DNA of 64,000 nt from Trichaptum fuscoviolaceum (lineage: Eukaryota > Basidiomycota > Agaricomycetes > Hymenochaetales > Trichaptaceae): positions 5,729,671 through 5,793,670 of the forward strand of contig CAJSYZ010000002.1 of assembly GCA_910574455.1 (NCBI GenBank), written 5' to 3'. The position numbers were made by a program, and so were the translations under genes. A model generated the notes under the pieces. The model searched no databases, was not told the DNA's origin, and saw only the letters and a list, made by a program, of their open reading frames with translations. Shown piece after piece: positions 12,002 to 24,989 of this stretch. Positions within the stretch are counted from its first letter, which is position 1. Every line of letters begins with the position of its first letter.

Positions 12002-15000
12002 CATTATACGTAATCGTTTACGCTCGTTCGTAGGAGTCACTTTAGTCTTTTGCGTTGTGTACTAGAACCTCGATATTCATTTTATCATTAAATCAGAAGA
12101 GATGTACATATGTTATTACAGATTATGTATTTCTCTTGGATCATAGCATCTGCAATCGTTCTTGTGTACACTAGTCAGGACATCGTATAATATCGTTTTC
12201 ATTCATCAATAAAGTGAGATGGTAGCAGCAGAAATCCAGCACGGTAGAGTATGCGAGAAAAATAGGGAGGCTAAATTAACTTGCTCTTCGGTTGACAAAG
12301 TTAGATGCGCAGTGCTTGCTCGATGAAGACGGTTTTTGGTCCGTCCCAGTCGAAGCGACATTTCCCTCCGCAGTTCTACTTTTAGCATGGTCAATCATTT
12401 TGTTGGATCTTAGGGGATGGGGGAAGGAACGGCGGCCAGAGGCTCGGGTTGCGAGGCACGGTTCGGTCAATGTGCCTTTGCCTCCCAAGACTGTTCAAGT
12501 CAGCAAGCTGCACGTCGAGCTACCATTAGACAGAGATTGAAGGAGCCAGACTAGTCATCGAACGATCGGGGGCGGTAAGTTCTGTTCGTCGGTCGTTCCA
12601 GGCCAGTACGTTGTCGTTGTGTCTTTGCAGGAAAATTCAAGAGGCCCGACCAGTTGAACCTCAGATTCTCAGCTTCCTTGTCTACATTGTTGTTCGGTAA
12701 CGGCTGGGACTCGCATACAGACCCACAGAAGTTTTGAGATCGGACTGAATTGAAGTAACGGAGGCTGTCTAAATTCCGTGTTCATTATCTGCGCAAAAAA
12801 GGTCGTTACGTCGTCCACCCCAAGGCCTCGGAGGACGATACCAATAAATTCAATCATATTCGCGTCTACTTCATCTTGCAGAGGAGAGTCTCCGAGTCGC
12901 TAATACCGTATGTATTCTGCGTTTGATAGGGAATCGGACTCAAGTTGGATGTCGAGGGTGTGCTCTACTTGAACATCTTGTGCGCAACGAGCTGGAGACA
13001 CGAGTCCAGCAGTTTCCATGAGCCGAAAAGTGGCAAGCCTGAGCTTATTTACGATGTAAAGGTGTCAGAGTCAGAAGGGAGATGATGGTGACCGCCGAGT
13101 GCACAAAGACGGAAGCGGAACGACTTGAAATTCGGGCTCCGACACTGGCACAAATTTGGCTGATGCACCTCTGGCATCTGCTGCTCACGACGACGATGTG
13201 TCTTCTCTTCTTGCACTTTGGCCAGGACCGGCATTGTCATGTCGCCTCACTCGTGCATTTACTTTCGGGTCATCACCGCTGAAGGAGGACATGCGGGTTA
13301 CTCTCAACGATGCTCCAATGGAGAACGGGGACTACGGGATGGCATTGGGAGCGCAGACATGGGGATGGGTTTGTGTGATGGAGGATATGATTTTGGACGA
13401 TCCTGCGCGATTCGGTATTCCTAAGCGCAGCGGCAGTGGCTAATTGCAGGTATTGAAACTGGGGCTTGTCGGTCTTGCTATCATTGCACATTTCCTTCGT
13501 CTTCGCGGCGTGGACTCTGAAATCGTACTGTCGGACTTTCAGCCTACTATCCTCAACAATCTGCAGGCGAACATGGAAGCAATTTTCTCGGAATTATCAT
13601 GCAGTTCAGTCCATGTCTGAGCTGTGCCGCTAGGCTGGTCAAAGTTCCCTATCGATAGCTCTCAGTGCACGATTCTCGGGTCGTTCGATATAATCGTCGG
13701 CACTGATATCATCTACAAGGAGCAGCACGCTATATGGATAAAGGCGTGTCTCGAGACTCTGCTTTTACATTCGGCCGCGTTCTATCTGGTCATCCCTCTT
13801 CAATGAACTCACGCCTTCGAATCCGAATCGAGCACCATTCCTCTTGTATTCAAGGAATCTTTCAAAGCTCAAAGTGATAATATTGACTTGTGATTCTGAA
13901 CCAGTCTCGGTTCACTTGCGACACGGAAGACGGACTGGAGGAAGTCGAGCACGCGATGTATAGCATAGGCTGGGGCTGCAACACACCTACTATAGCTGAT
14001 ATGTACATCGTCATTGTTTGGATTCAGGCTTGCGAAGGAGTTGTGGCATGAAGAGCAGTGTCTTACCTTCCAATATCAATCCTCAATTTCTTCGGTCTGG
14101 GACCTCTCAAGGTTGTCACTCGCTGCCGCATACGAATGCAAATCTTCCTGACATTCACATCCTGCTAATGCTCTATGAAGTGCAGCTGACAACCCTCTGC
14201 GAAAGGAAATGGTCTCGCCTCCCTTCAACATGAAATCTGCACGCTTCAAACTGCTGGAGTCAACTAATTCTTACAAGGATAGTTCAAATCTGTCTTGCCT
14301 CCTGAAGCGGAGAAGTTATCATAATCACTTCTTGGAACTGGTTATCGCAGAGAAGTCCTCTAATTCTGCTTGATAGCGCACAATGTCTGGCTCCCTTGCG
14401 TTTGACCGAAGCTCTCAACGAAGAACCAACACAAAAGCGAGCATCTCGGTACCCACAGCCTGAGTGCATTGCCGAACCCTGTGCATCTCAAACCACAACT
14501 TCACGAAACTATTAGGGACAGTCGTGTAGTCGACCGCAAAGGCACACGGCGGTAGTCTGGGCTGAATATACATAGAAAAATTGGACATTAGTGGCAGCGT
14601 ATGAGAGTGTAATTCATTGTCAACAAGTCTTGAGCGCGACATGACACGGCGTTATGTTGGCCCTTGGGTGTCTGTTAGTATGGCGAAGCAATCCCTGCCA
14701 TGCTCTGTTCTCATACAGAGCGCTAGAGAGTCACTCGCCTGGGATGATAAGATATAAGAATATAAACTGCGTCCATAGGTCTTTACTCCTACTAACATCG
14801 GTCACTGCAGTACCGGCAGCACATTGAGGAAATTGTTCATTCAAATCGCAGGATGTACATGTTAAAACTCACACAATGTGCGCTCTACCTCCTCCCCTTC
14901 TCAACATCCTCCTTCGCCCAAGAATGCCCATATCCGCCTTTCTTGTTTCCTTCAGATCCATCCGTACGCTCGTGAATTTCCTATGCCAGGGCTAAGGAAT

Positions 15001-15275
15001 GGATTTTGCTGAAGCTTTGGGTGATGGTCACCGTGACTGTGTGAGTTTGTTCACGCAGCACCAACCGCACCATGACCTCAGGCTGCGACCGCCATCGTCT
15101 TCATACACACCTTGTTGTCTATCCCATTCTACTCCAATCGCTACTGTACGTTCTGCATCTCAAGCATAGCGAAGACGTTGCAGGGACGAAGGCTTGAAGA
15201 TCCACTCGCCAATGATAATACGTTCGGTGCCGCCGAAAAAGGCGAACTTGAATCAGTATTTGTGACTCAAGCTGC
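12002..15275. other. Intergenic region X, copy 2
   Basis: This is a near-complete second copy of 1496-4755 with scattered substitutions and small indels (for example GTAACGGCTGG against GTAACGGTGG near 12700). It holds the second methyltransferase relic and no intact gene. Confidence 0.7.
13156..13958 (+). pseudogene. METTL21/Methyltransf_16-like methyltransferase relic, copy 2
   Basis: This is the best preserved of the three relics. It retains GAQTWGWVCVMEDMI, then VLKLGLVGLAIIAHFL, an acidic loop VLSDFQPTILNNLQANM typical of the strand-2 region of the family, LGWSKFP, and FDIIVGTDIIYKEQH. The same Gly-rich loss in motif I as in copy 1 shows that the gene was already dead before the 10.5-kb unit was duplicated. 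Frameshifts separate the pieces. Confidence 0.6.
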
Positions 15276-15284
15276 TATAAATAA
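15276..15284 (+). promoter_or_regulatory. TATA box of type-B gene 2
   Basis: TATAAATAA lies 63 nt upstream of the ATG at 15347, as in copy 1. Confidence 0.6.
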
Positions 15285-15346
15285 GTGGATAGTATAACTT
15301 CAGGACAACGAGGATTCGAGCCGTTTGCAACCTGGATTGTTCCACC

Positions 15347-17463
15347 ATGCCCAAATCTGTGTCAGGCTCAAAATCCCTTCGAGACATTCAGGATGCATTT
15401 AAAAAGGTGAGCTTCCAGTGTCGCTATGATGATTTCCAACAACTCATTGCATATGACTCCTCCGTGACACACAGTTCCAGCGAGAGCAAAAACGCATGCA
15501 AAAGGACATACGCCGCCTAAAGTCTGCTGTTAAAACCGATGCAGCAATGGACGATGATTCTGAGGGAGACGACCGGATGGAGACTGAGGAGGCTGAGGCG
15601 GGGCAAAGGCAGAGAGCTCAGCACATTGATCTCGACAATGCCACACTTTTCATCGTGTGTTTTCCATCTCTCCTTGGCATTCCCACTTGAAAGCTCATGT
15701 CTGCACTATAGGACCTCACCCTCACTACGAGGGAAGAAAATCTCTTCCTCCTCCGGCACAAACTTCGTACACTGCAGATGGCGCTTGACTCGGGCGCTCT
15801 GTACTCAGACTCAATCTCAGATACGGCGGACGACTATGACCTTGCAGCCAGCGATGCTTTCCATGAAGTTGTCAAAACCCCTGCTGCGTTTGGGCGACGA
15901 CCGAATGCTTTGATGAAGGCCGTCGCTTTGCTTGACAAACTGCAGGACCCAGACTTCATCGCGACTACATCAACGCTCGTGTTGTTCGTTAGAGCAGATG
16001 GACTGTCGTCGTCTCTGCGCTCGCTCAATCTACATGAGGAAGCGCTGCAGCTCTGCACGATAGCTCACGAAATCGTTCGAAAACTATCACAGAGCAGACA
16101 ATCCCTTTACCGAAAATATCTTGCTAGATCTTGGTTGACCCTATCGGCCTGTCATTGCGATATGGGCCGCCTAGATGACGCGGTTTCTGATAGCAGAGAA
16201 GCACTGAAGATATGGGGAACACTCGCCGAGATAGACCCAGATGTGTTCAGCTTTGAATTTGCAAGGTCTCTGGAGCTTCTGTCCTCCGAGTTCGAAAGCT
16301 TGGGGAAGACGTACGAGGACCTTGTGTTGACGCAGCAAGTAGAACAGATATACCGAGTGTTGGCCGGCGTTGACCCGGAGACCTATAATTCATGTCTTGC
16401 GTCCTGTCTGCACAATCTGTCTTTAAGCCTCAGTGACGCAGGGAAGCTAGACGAGGCGCTTCCGCCGATCCGGGAGTCAGTGGATATATATCGAGTACTA
16501 GCTGAGGCCAATCCCGCAGTGTTCAACAACGATCTTGCAATGTCTCTGAGCATTCTGTCGATTTGCCTCCGTGACGCAGGGAAGCAAGACGAGGCGCTTC
16601 CGCCAATCCGGGAAGCGGTGGAGATTCATAGAGTGCTGGCCGAGTCGAATCCCGGCGCATTCAACAAAGGTCTTGCACAGTCTCTGAACACTCTGTCGAA
16701 TTGTCTCCGTGACGCTGGGAAGATAGACGAGGCGCTTCCACCAATCCAGGAAGCGGTGGAGATTTGTAGACCACTGGCCGAGGCTAATCCCGCAGCGTTC
16801 AACAAGGATCTTGCACAGTCTCTGAACACTCTGTCGATTTGTCTCCGTGCCGTAGGGAAGATAGACGAGGCGCTTCCACCAATCCAGGAAGCGGTGGAGA
16901 TTCGTAGACCACTGGCCGAGGCTAATCCCGCAGCGTTCAACAAGGATCTTGCACAGTCTCTGTACAATCTGTCGCTTTGTCTCAGTGACGCAGGGAAGAA
17001 CGAGGAGGCGCTTCCACCAATCCAGGAAGCGGTGGAGATTCGTAGATCGCTGGCCGAGGCTAATCCCGGCGCGTTCAAGAAAGATCTTGCGGATTCGCTA
17101 CACAATCTGTCGCTTTGCCTCAATGACGCAGGGAGAATAGACGAGTCGCTCGCTGCAATCCAAGAAGCAGTGGAGATTTGTAGATCGCTGGCCGAGGCTA
17201 ATCCCGGCGCGTTCAACAAGGAACTTGCAGATTCTCTGATCGTTCTGTCGCTTTGCCTCCGTGCCGTAGGGAAGATAGACGAGGCACTTCCACCAATCCA
17301 GGATGCAGTAGTTCTGTACAGACAACTCTTTGGACAATACCCAGATGCTTTCCGTCGAAACTTTGCAAATGCACTCGACGTTCTTTATGACTGCCATGAA
17401 GCCATCGGGAATGCGGAGGAGGCTCAGAATGCACGTGAAGAGGCTCTCCGGATTCGAGGCTAA
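15347..17463 (+). CDS. Chimeric TPR protein: type-B head, type-A tail (3 exons)
   Basis: Exons are 15347-15406, 15475-15654 and 15712-17463, all phase 0, giving 663 residues. The first two exons and the start of exon 3 follow the type-B gene at 4827 closely (coiled coil QREQKRMQKDIRRLKSAV, acidic tract, DLTLTTREENLFLLR). The C-terminus, however, is the type-A cap (LYRQLFGQYPDAFRRNFANALDVL ... EEAQNAREEALRIRG), and the 3' flank resembles that of the type-A gene ending at 30797. The switch lies within the TPR array, where near-identical 138-bp repeats would permit unequal exchange. The stretch 16400-16676 is almost identical to 23303-23579 of the next type-B gene. The frame is intact, so the protein is probably made. 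Confidence 0.75.
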
Positions 17464-18589
17464 TGTCTTGCCATGATCTTTTCCGTTTCTTCACCACTAG
17501 GAATAACTTTAGTTATACTGTACCGTGTATTGGAATCTCGAAATGTATTTTATCATTGAATTAGAGGCATTGTACATATGTCTTCACAGATTGCATATTT
17601 GTCTTGAATTATAACATTCGCAATAATTCTCATATGTATACAATTGTCGAATTATCGTATGATTTACATTGATTAACCAACTAAGATAGTCGAAGTGGAG
17701 ATATGATATGTATAGTGTACGAAAGGAATAGAGAAAGCTGCCCATCGGTCTCAAAAGTCGAATGTGTAGTGCTTGCTCGATGGAGACGCTTTTTGGTCCG
17801 TCCCGGTGGAAGTTACAGAACCCTCCAAATTCCGACTTTTAGCATAATCTGCTATTCCATTGCATATGGGGGAAGTGGAGAAAAGAGGAGAGGCCAGAGA
17901 CTCAGGCTGTGAGAAACGATCAACACTTACCAGACTGGTACGTGCATAGGCCGCTGCGTCTCGGGCCACCGACAAGCATACATAGATTGAATGTGCCATC
18001 GGACAATGACAGGTGCCAGGTGGTGCTCTCGCTGGTCGTCCGAAGCCGGTACGTCGTTGTCCGTGTCGTTGCCTGACAGTGCAGTTCTTGCCACAGTGAG
18101 GACCTCACTCATCCGAGGACCGCGTAAAGGCATTTCGCCCATATGCGTGCTATACACATCGGTGCTGTTCTCGAATAGATTGGATTAGATCTATGGTGTT
18201 CAGGAACGACTGACTCACAAAACAGTGGAATCTAGATTTTGTGGGTGGAAGCAACTGTGGGAGTTGGGCGGAGGCGAACGTTGTGCCAAAGGACTTGTGC
18301 GCTTCACAACACAACGAACCTTACCCCACGTACTTCATCATGCCCAATATTCAGTTCATCGAATCTCTGAGATTTGGAATTTACGCACTCACCTAAACGG
18401 CCACTGCCATCACTGCGGTCAACCCAACATCGAGGCTTTCCTGACTTCTTCGCCTTACCTCCATTGTAGTGAGGAAGAATGCGCAAATTCAAGCGGGACT
18501 ATCCGACCTGACGCTCACTGGCACGAGTCACGGCGCCTCGAATTCATCCTATGCGATATGTACCCTCTGAAAAGGTCATCTCACTCGTA
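17464..18589. other. 3' flank shared with the 30.8-kb gene
   Basis: The first roughly 500 bases match 30798-31230 (for example the tracts around TTTTATCATTGAATTAGAG and CCCATCGGTCTCAAAAGTCGAATG), not the 3' flanks of the other type-B genes. No gene is supported. Short frames here and at 18225-18749 show no known motif apart from the part that leads into the methyltransferase relic. Confidence 0.5.
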
Positions 18590-19180
18590 CTTTTACTCTC
18601 GGGCCATCACCACTGAAGGAGAACATCCGGGCTCCTCTCAGTCTCAGCGATGTTTAAACGGAGAACGAGACTACAGGGCACTAAGAGCACAGACATGGGA
18701 AAGGGGCTGGGCGTGTGTGGAAGATCCCAGGGCACTTCTGCATTCCTGAGTGCAGTGGCAGGGACAAATTGCGGATATTCGAACTGGTCGTCGGCTTTGC
18801 TATCGCACATCTCTTTCGTCGTCCGGGCGTGGACTCTGAATTGTGTTGTTGAACTTTCATCCTCAAGAATCTACTGTTCTCTGCCTCTTCAGTGGGACCA
18901 GTCCCCGTCCGAGCCAAGAGTCCCCAGACTGGTCAAAGTACCCTTCCCAACTCTCGGGGCTTCGATACATCGTCGACACTGATATCGCCTACGAGGAGCA
19001 AAACGTGATAAGTTTCGCCTTGCCACATTTCATCATACTCTGGTCATTCCTCTTTGGCAAACCAACACCTTCAAATCGAACACCATCCCTCCTGTATTCA
19101 ATAAATTCAACGAGGCTGAAACCGAAAATGATCCTGGATCTTTCTCGCTACGGAGGGCAGATTGCACGCGATGTATAAAA
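18590..19180 (+). pseudogene. METTL21-like methyltransferase relic, copy 3
   Basis: This is a more decayed copy of the relics at 2660 and 13156. Recognisable parts are an AQTWERGWACV segment, IFELVVGFAIAHLF in place of motif I (Gly-rich loop again missing), and a trace of the IVDTDIAYEEQN strand. Several frameshifts and stops separate them. Confidence 0.45.
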
Positions 19181-19789
19181 TAGGCTGGGGCTGGATCTCA
19201 CAGAAATTTACGCTCCGTCATCATTTAACTTTAGGCTTGCGAAGGCGCTGTGTCATGAAGAGCACAGCTTGTTACCTTCTGGTGTTCTCCATCATTGTTC
19301 TGTGTTACGAACGACTCATGCAAAGTCGACGGCCGTCTGGCTTCTCAGTCTCATCTGATCCTCGGGCTGGGAACATGCATTTCTTGCATCGTCTTTGCAG
19401 TTCCCATACTGTATGTCCACGCTTGTTAACTTTCCTTGGCCTCCGTGGCCAGCTAATACTCCACGATGTGCAGGTGCCGACTCTCCCTACAAGAGGAAAT
19501 GATCTCTGACATGAAATCTGCATGCTACAGATGGCGTCGGAGTTGACCAATTCTTACAAGGATAGGCCAAAATTTGACTTGTCCCTTTAAGCAGAGAAGT
19601 CATTGTGGTCGCTCCTTTAGACTAGTTACCGCCAAAGAAGCCATCATACATCTCTCATCCAGGGAAAAGGGACGACGTTGTCGCTGCTATCCCGAGGACG
19701 GGAAGAAGCATCAACTACACACACCAAAGTAGAACAAGACACGTATAATCCTGAACTCGGGAGCTCTATGCGAAACTCTCTTCTCATAA

Positions 19790-20020
19790 CCGCAATGTTA
19801 GAAAGGAAGAGGATGCGCTTGCTGTGATCCAGGAATGCAATCCAAGATGCAGTGGGTCTGTACAGGCAACTCTTTGGACAATACCCAGATGCTTTCCGAC
19901 AAGATCTCGCGGATACGCTCGACGTTCTTCGAAACTGCCATGAAGCCATTGGGAATACGGAGGAGGCTCAGAATGCAAGTGAAGAGGCTCTCCGTGTTAT
20001 AGGTTCACGTTGTACGTGAT
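19790..20020 (+). pseudogene. Stranded type-A TPR C-terminal cap
   Basis: The sequence encodes DAVGLYRQLFGQYPDAF.QDLADTLDVL and EEAQNASEEALRV, which is the C-terminal cap of type-A TPR genes. It has no array or 5' exons in front of it. It marks where a type-A gene once stood between the 15.3-kb and 22.3-kb genes, so the array probably lost a gene by deletion here. Confidence 0.65.
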
Positions 20021-22187
20021 CTTTTACGCTTCTTCATTCCTATGAATCACTTTAGTTATACTGCACTGTGTATTAGAACCTGGATATGTATTTTATCATT
20101 AAATTAGAAGAGTCGTACGTATGTTGTCACAGATTGCATATTTGTCTTGGATCATAGCATCTGCAATGGCTCTCGAATTCAACAGCCAAGAACATCGTAT
20201 AATTTCTCGCTCATCATCAACAAAATGAGATGGCCGTAGCAGAAATCTATTACCGTAGAATCCACGACAAAGGTGGCAGAAGCTGTACTAATTTACCCAT
20301 CGGTTACAAAAGCCATATGTGCAGTGCTTGCTCGATGAAGACACTTGTTGTCTGTCCCTGTGGAAGTTACACATCCCTCTGCAATCCAACTTTCAACAAG
20401 GTCGGCCGTATTGCTGTATCTGGGGATGCGGGGAAAGGAACAGTAGCCAGAGACTCGGGTTGTGAGGCCGCTCAATAGGCTTTTGTATTTAAGTTAGTAC
20501 GCTATGTCGCAAGCAACCGACAGACATACATAAAATTGAAAGTGCCTTATTGGCCATCGGACATCACAGGTGCTGCTGTTGTCGGTCATCATAGCCTGTC
20601 CGTCGTCATTCGTGAAGTTGCAGGAGACTTAGAGGGGACTGACCAGTTGAACATTGCCAGATCCCGAGCTTCGTTCGGACTCGCATATAGATCCCTAGAA
20701 TGTTTAAGCAATCATTTCGTACTGATTTTACAGCTGTTTGCAAGATAACCAAATGTAGGCTGTCTGAGTTCTGTCTTTCAATGTCTGCAAAAGAATGTCG
20801 TCACGAGGACTCGGAGGTCAATATCAATGATGCCAAACATGATCGCACCTTTCAGAGGAATGCGTAAGCGCATCCGAGTCTCGCTCATGCATGTACCCTA
20901 GTAAGGGTCTGTTTACGGGGAAGTCAGGCTGGAGTTTGGATGTCGAGGGTGTGCTATGGAACTTCTTGAGCTTCTTGTGCGCAAAGAGCTGGAGACATGA
21001 GTCCAGTAGTTTGATACGGAGGTTGGCAAGCCTGGCAGTGAGCTGATTTCGAAGTAAAGGTGTCAGAGTCAGAAGGGAGATGGTGAACGAGTGTCCGAGT
21101 CCAAAGACGGAAGCGGAACGGCTTGAAATTCGGGCTCCGACTCTGGCATCTCCGAGTCGCCTCCCTTCAACGTGAAATCTGCACGCTTCAAACCGCTGGA
21201 GTCAACCAATTCTTACAAGGATAGTTCAAATCTGTCTTGCCTCCTGAAGCGGAGAAGTTATCATAATCACTTCTTGAAACTTGTCATTGCAGAGAAGTTC
21301 TCTAATTCTGCTCGATAGCGCACAATATCTGGCTCCCTTGCGTTCGACCGAAGCTCTCAACGAAGAACCAACACAAAAGCGAGCATCTCGGTAACCACAG
21401 CCTGATTGCATTGCCGAACCCTGTGCGCCTCAAACCGCAACTTCACGAAACTATTAGAGACAGTCGTGTAGTCGACCGCAAAGGCACACGGAGGTAGTCT
21501 GGGCTGAATATACATAGAAAAAGTGGTCATTAGTGGCAGCGTATGAAAGTGTAATTCATTGTCAACAAATCTTGAGCGCGACATGACATGGCGTTATGTT
21601 GAGTGTCTGTTAGTATGGCGAAGCAATCCCTGCCATACTCTGTTACCATACAGAAGTCACTCGTCTAGGATGATAAGATATAAGAATATAAACTGCGTCC
21701 ATAGGTCTTCGGACGGAAAATCCTCGCGGGGCTTACTCCTGCCAACATCGGTCACTGCAGTACCAGCAGCACATTGAGAAATTTGTTCGTCCGGATCGCA
21801 AGATGTACATGCTAGAACTCACACGTCTTCTCAATAGCTTCCTTCGCCCAAGAATGCCCATATCCGCCTTTCCTTATTCTCTCAGATCCATCCGTACGCT
21901 CGCGAATTTTCCTGTGCCAGAAAGCAATTTTAGGGCTAAGGAATGGATTTTGCTGAAGCGTTGTATGGGTGATGGGATACTGTGTGAGATTGTTCACGCA
22001 GCACTAACAGCACTGGCACCGTGACTTGCAGTTCAGTAACAGGCACCATCGTCTTCATACACACCTTGATGTCCATCCCAATTATGTCCAATCGCTACTG
22101 TACGTGCTGCATCTCAAGCATGGCAAAGACGTTGGAGGGTTGCGAAGCCTTGACTCAATAAATCGAACCTGACGGAGTTTCAAAGCA
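20021..22187. other. Intergenic region X, copy 3, internally deleted
   Basis: The left part (to about 21150) is a diverged version of the start of X. At about 21150-21170 it jumps directly to sequence matching 3680 and beyond, which skips the methyltransferase relic. The right part (21170-22140) is close to 3680-4660. No intact gene. Confidence 0.55.
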
Positions 22188-22210
22188 TTTAGGATGGCCT
22201 CCATCCTAAA
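22188..22210. promoter_or_regulatory. Perfect 10-bp inverted repeat upstream of type-B gene 3
   Basis: TTTAGGATGG and CCATCCTAAA flank a 3-nt spacer, 54 nt before the ATG at 22264. In the two sister genes the corresponding stretch holds the TATAAATAA box, which is missing here. It could be a protein-binding palindrome or simply the footprint of a replaced segment. Confidence 0.35.
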
Positions 22211-22263
22211 TTCTTACCCGGTATACCTTCAGGTCAACAACGATCAACCTACGTTGTTCCACC

Positions 22264-24989
22264 ATGACCAACTATCCACTCCAACTTGCGTCAGGCTCGA
22301 TGTCTTTGCAAGACTTCCAGGAAGCTTTTGAAGAGGTGAGTTTCAAGGTGTTTTGAACATAGGACTGACACTGATTCCGTCACAGCTCCGGCGAAAGCAG
22401 GAGAGTATGCAAGAGGACATACGCGTCCTGAAGAAAGCCGCTCGGAAGAATGCACCAGCAGACAACGATACCCATGTAGATGGTCCGATGGAGGCTGAGG
22501 AAGTTGAGGCAGAGCATAGACAGAGAAAACAACGCGACAATGCTACACTTAACGTTGTGCGTTTCTCATATTTCCTTTGCCTTTCCACTTGAAAGCTTAT
22601 GTCTGCACTATAGGACCTCACCCTCACTACGAAGGAAGAAAATATCTTCCTCCTCCGCCATAAACTTCGCACACTTCAGCTGGCGCTTGACTCCGGCGCT
22701 CTCTACTCGAGCCCAATTCCTGAGACGATGAAAGACTATGAGCTTGCAGCCAGTGGCCCTTTCCATGATGTTGTCAAAGATCATTCTGCGTTTGGACGAG
22801 GACCGAATGCTTTGATGAAGGCCGTCGCTTTGCTTGACAAACTGCAGGACCCAGACTTCATCGCGACCGCATCAACCCTCGTGTTGTTCATTAGAACAGA
22901 TGGACTGTCGTCGTCTCTGCGCTCGCTCGGTCTCCGGGAAGAAGCTCTGCAGCTGTGTAGGGTTGCGCACGAAATCATTCGAAACCTTTCGCAAAGCGGA
23001 CAAAACGTTTACCGAAAATATCTTGCTTTATCTTTGTTGACACTATCGGCTTGTCATTGCGATATGGGCCGCATGGATGACGCAGTTTCTGCCAACAAAA
23101 CAGCGGTCAAGATATGGAGCACAGTCGCTGAGGTAGACCCTAATGTGTTCAGCTTCGCATTTGCAAGGTCTCTAGAGCTTCTGTCCTCCAAGTTCGAAAG
23201 TGTAGGAAAGAAGTGCGAGACACTTGTGCTGATCCAGCAAGCAGAAAAGATATACCGAGTGTTGGCCAGTGTTGATCCGGGTGTATATAATCCATATCTT
23301 GCGTCCTGTCTGCACAATCTGTCTTTAAGCCTCAGTGACGCAGGGAAGCTAGACGAGGCGCTTCCGCCGATCCGGGAGTCAGTGGATATATATCGAGTGC
23401 TAGCTGAGGCCAATCCCGCAGTGTTCAACAACGATCTTGCAATGTCTCTGAGCATTCTGTCGATTTGCCTCCGTGACGCAGGGAAGCAAGACGAGGCGCT
23501 TCCGCCAATCCGGGAAGCGGTGGAGATTCATAGAGTGCTGGCCGAGTCGAATCCCGGCGCATTCAACAAAGGTCTTGCGGATTCTCTGCACGATCTGTCT
23601 CTTTGTCTCGCAAGGACAGGGAAGAACGAGGAGGCGCTTTCACCAATTCAGGAAGCAGAGAAGATCTACAGATCACTGGCCATGGCCAACCCCGACAAGT
23701 TCAACAACGAGCTCGCAAATTCTCTGACCAGTATGTCTGGTTTTCTTCGTGATTTAGGGAAGCTAGAGAAGGCGCTTCCACGAATACAGGAAGCAGAAAG
23801 GATGTATCGATCATTGGCCGAATCTAATCCCGACGCGTACAACAACGAACATGCAATGTCTCTGAACAGTTTGTATCTTTGTCTTAGTGACGCAGGGAAG
23901 AACGAGGAGGCACTTGCACCTGTCCAGGAAGCAGAGAACATCTATCGATCACTGGCCAAGGCTAATCCCGGCGCATTCAATAAAGATCTTGCGGATACTC
24001 TGTACAATCTGTCGAATTGTCTTTATTACGCAAGTAAGTATGAGGAAGCACTTGCACCAATACAGGAAGCAGAGGAAATCCACCGATCACTGGCGGAGGC
24101 TAATCCTGGCGCGTTCAACGCTGATTTTGCGGATACTCTGAATGTTCTGTCCAATTGCTTTCGTGTCGTAGGGAAGAGGAACGAGGCGCTCGCTGCAAGC
24201 AAAAAAGCAGAGAAAATATATCGAGTGCTTGCGAGCACCAACCCAAAAGCCTTCAAACCAGCTCATGCATCATCTTTGAACGATCTGTCGTATCAACTCA
24301 GTGAGACAGGGAAGAAGGAGGAAGCGCTCATACCGACTATAGAATCGGTTGTCATGTTTCGAGACCTGGCGAGTGAGAACCCAGATGCTTTCAATGGTGA
24401 CCTTGCGAACGCTCTGGACAATCTGTCTGTACATCTCGCTGGTGTAGGGAGGAAGGAGGAAGCGGTCACTGCAAGCAAGGAATCGGTGGACATGTATCGT
24501 TTACTGGTCGGGACGGACTGGGACGCGTACAGCACATCTTTCGCACTTGGGAATCTAGCGAAACACCTTACAGAAATGACTGGTGAATCAGCAAGTGCAT
24601 TGGCGGCTGCAGAGGAGTCTGTGACAATTTGCAAGAAGCTCGCGAAAGACCAACCGAGGACCTATAACCGAGATCTAGCGTTCACCCTCAATGTTATCTC
24701 AATCTGCCTGAAAGCCACGGGGAAGTGCGCGGAAGCGTTGGCTTCAGCTCGTGAGTCGGTGGCGATCCATCGTGAACTCGTCAAAACCAACCCGGGCGGC
24801 TCCAACCCAGAGCTAGCGGAGTCTCTGCAGACGTTATCGGTCTGTCTCAAGGATTCGGGTCAAATGAAAGACGCGCTCGCTGCCATTGAAGAGTCGGTGG
24901 AGATTTTCAGGGGTCTTTACGGCGAATACCCAGAGTTCTTCCGGCCACTTCTCGCAGATGCATTGGACGTGCTTGGAGACTGTCTTTAA
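22264..24989 (+). CDS. TPR protein, type B, copy 3 (3 exons, long array)
   Basis: Exons are 22264-22335, 22386-22556 and 22614-24989, all phase 0, giving 872 residues. Exon 1 (MTNYPLQLASGSMSLQDFQE..) and exon 2 (RRKQESMQEDIRVLKKAARK, then an acidic tract) are diverged versions of those in the sister genes. Exon 3 begins DLTLTTKEENIFLLRHKL. The array is a patchwork. Its middle (23303-23579) is nearly identical to the 15.7-kb gene, it then has its own divergent repeats (EEALAPIQEAE.I.RSLA..NP), and from about 24360 it is nearly identical to the gene ending at 6738, including the 3' flank. No signal peptide or membrane segment is seen. Confidence 0.75.
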
